Part shown: positions 63,729-64,000 of the stretch, one piece after another
Layout of the letters: each line of letters begins with the position of its first letter
Position numbering within the stretch: position 1 is the first letter of the stretch
Made by a program: the position numbers and the translations under genes
Notes under the pieces: model-generated
Told to the model about the DNA's origin: nothing
The model's input: only the letters and a program-made list of their open reading frames with translations
Database searches by the model: none
Assembly: GCF_022829405.1 (NCBI RefSeq)
Contig: NZ_JAKSXW010000111.1
Coordinates: 1 to 64,000, forward strand
Direction of reading: 5' to 3'
Source: Methylobacterium sp. J-076
GTDB taxonomy: Bacteria > Pseudomonadota > Alphaproteobacteria > Rhizobiales > Beijerinckiaceae
Length of the DNA stretch: 64,000 nt

Positions 63729-64000
63729 TCACGCACCGCCGAACAGGTCGGGGTCGGTGCCGCCGAAATCGACCACGCCCACGAAGGGCAGCTGGCGGTA
63801 GGCGTGGGCGGCATCCATCCCGTAGCCGACGACGAACACGTCCGGGCAGGTGAAGCCCACGAACTCCGCGTCGATCGACACCGCCCGCTTGCCGGGCTTC
63901 TCCAGCAGCACCGCCGTCAGGACACGCTTGGCGCCGCGCGCCATGAGCAGGTCCTTGGCGAAGACCACCGTGCGGCCGGATTCGAGGATGTCGTCCACCA
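63729..64000 (-). CDS. hpt: Hypoxanthine phosphoribosyltransferase, 3' part
   Basis: The last 90 codons of a purine-salvage enzyme; the 5' part lies beyond the window. The PRPP-binding loop VDDILESGRT is at the window edge, followed by FVGFTCPDVFVVGYGMD and YRQLPFVGVVDFG, the typical C-terminal strands of Hpt. It is followed by cpdR on the same strand after about 150 bases. Confidence 0.92.
   Translation of the reverse strand, partial: VDDILESGRTVVFAKDLLMARGAKRVLTAVLLEKPGKRAVSIDAEFVGFTCPDVFVVGYGMDAAHAYRQLPFVGVVDFGGTDPDLFGGA

Overview
The window is a GC-rich chromosomal segment from an alphaproteobacterium of the Methylobacterium/Methylorubrum type (Hyphomicrobiales). This rests on gene content: formate-tetrahydrofolate ligase (C1 metabolism), the NepR-EcfG general stress module, CpdR next to hpt, an FnrN-type regulator, a mnmG-rsmG-parA-parB block with two perfect parS sites, a TipF-like degenerate EAL protein, and families of intergenic repeats typical of that group. 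No dnaA, rRNA, transposase, phage gene, CRISPR array or plasmid replication gene was seen, so this looks like core chromosome with small accessory patches.

Layout. 1-3.1 kb: tail of a sensor kinase, a single-domain response regulator, tRNA-Arg(TCT) and a FUSC-family transporter. 3.2-7.7 kb: an AT-richer, four-base-overlapping pair (LicD-type phosphotransferase plus methyltransferase), tRNA-Thr(TGT), and a mannose-1-phosphate guanylyltransferase; this looks like surface-polysaccharide modification. 8.0-11.5 kb: two paralogous universal stress proteins, an FnrN-type oxygen regulator between them, a small membrane protein and a zinc-ribbon protein; matching FNR-like boxes precede both stress-protein units. 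11.9-15.4 kb: ethanolamine ammonia-lyase eutB-eutC, and divergently nepR-ecfG. 15.4-21.3 kb: isochorismatase-like hydrolase, asparaginase-like protein, a repetitive Ser/Gly protein, leuS and a YggS-family PLP protein. 21.8-31.9 kb: OmpR-type regulator with a MarR partner, 8-oxoguanine deaminase, formate-THF ligase, a TPR protein, a mini flagellar-rod-like protein, ETF-ubiquinone oxidoreductase and a uracil-DNA glycosylase. 32-42.5 kb: metallopeptidase, ABC-F ATPase, cupin, mnmE, class A beta-lactamase, YbaK-type deacylase, panC and the TipF-like protein. 42.3-49 kb: parS, mnmG, rsmG (containing a second parS), parA, parB, then holA and lptE on the other strand. 49-58.7 kb: TonB-dependent receptor, acid phosphatase, alpha/beta-hydrolase, dapD, cNMP-binding protein, response regulator, L,D-transpeptidase, FAH-family hydratase and a zinc alcohol dehydrogenase. 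58.9-64 kb: a three-gene two-component operon (MHYT-PAS kinase, CheY-like regulator, receiver-HWE kinase), two small membrane proteins, cpdR and the 3' part of hpt.

How it fits together. Several units are readable as circuits: FnrN with FNR-box-preceded stress proteins (microaerobic response), NepR-EcfG (general stress), the kinase/regulator operon at 58.9-62.3 kb, and ParAB-parS chromosome segregation coupled to tRNA/rRNA modification genes. Intergenic space is dominated by three repeat families. The most curious one is a 68-bp element whose two copies each supply the stop codon of the adjoining gene.
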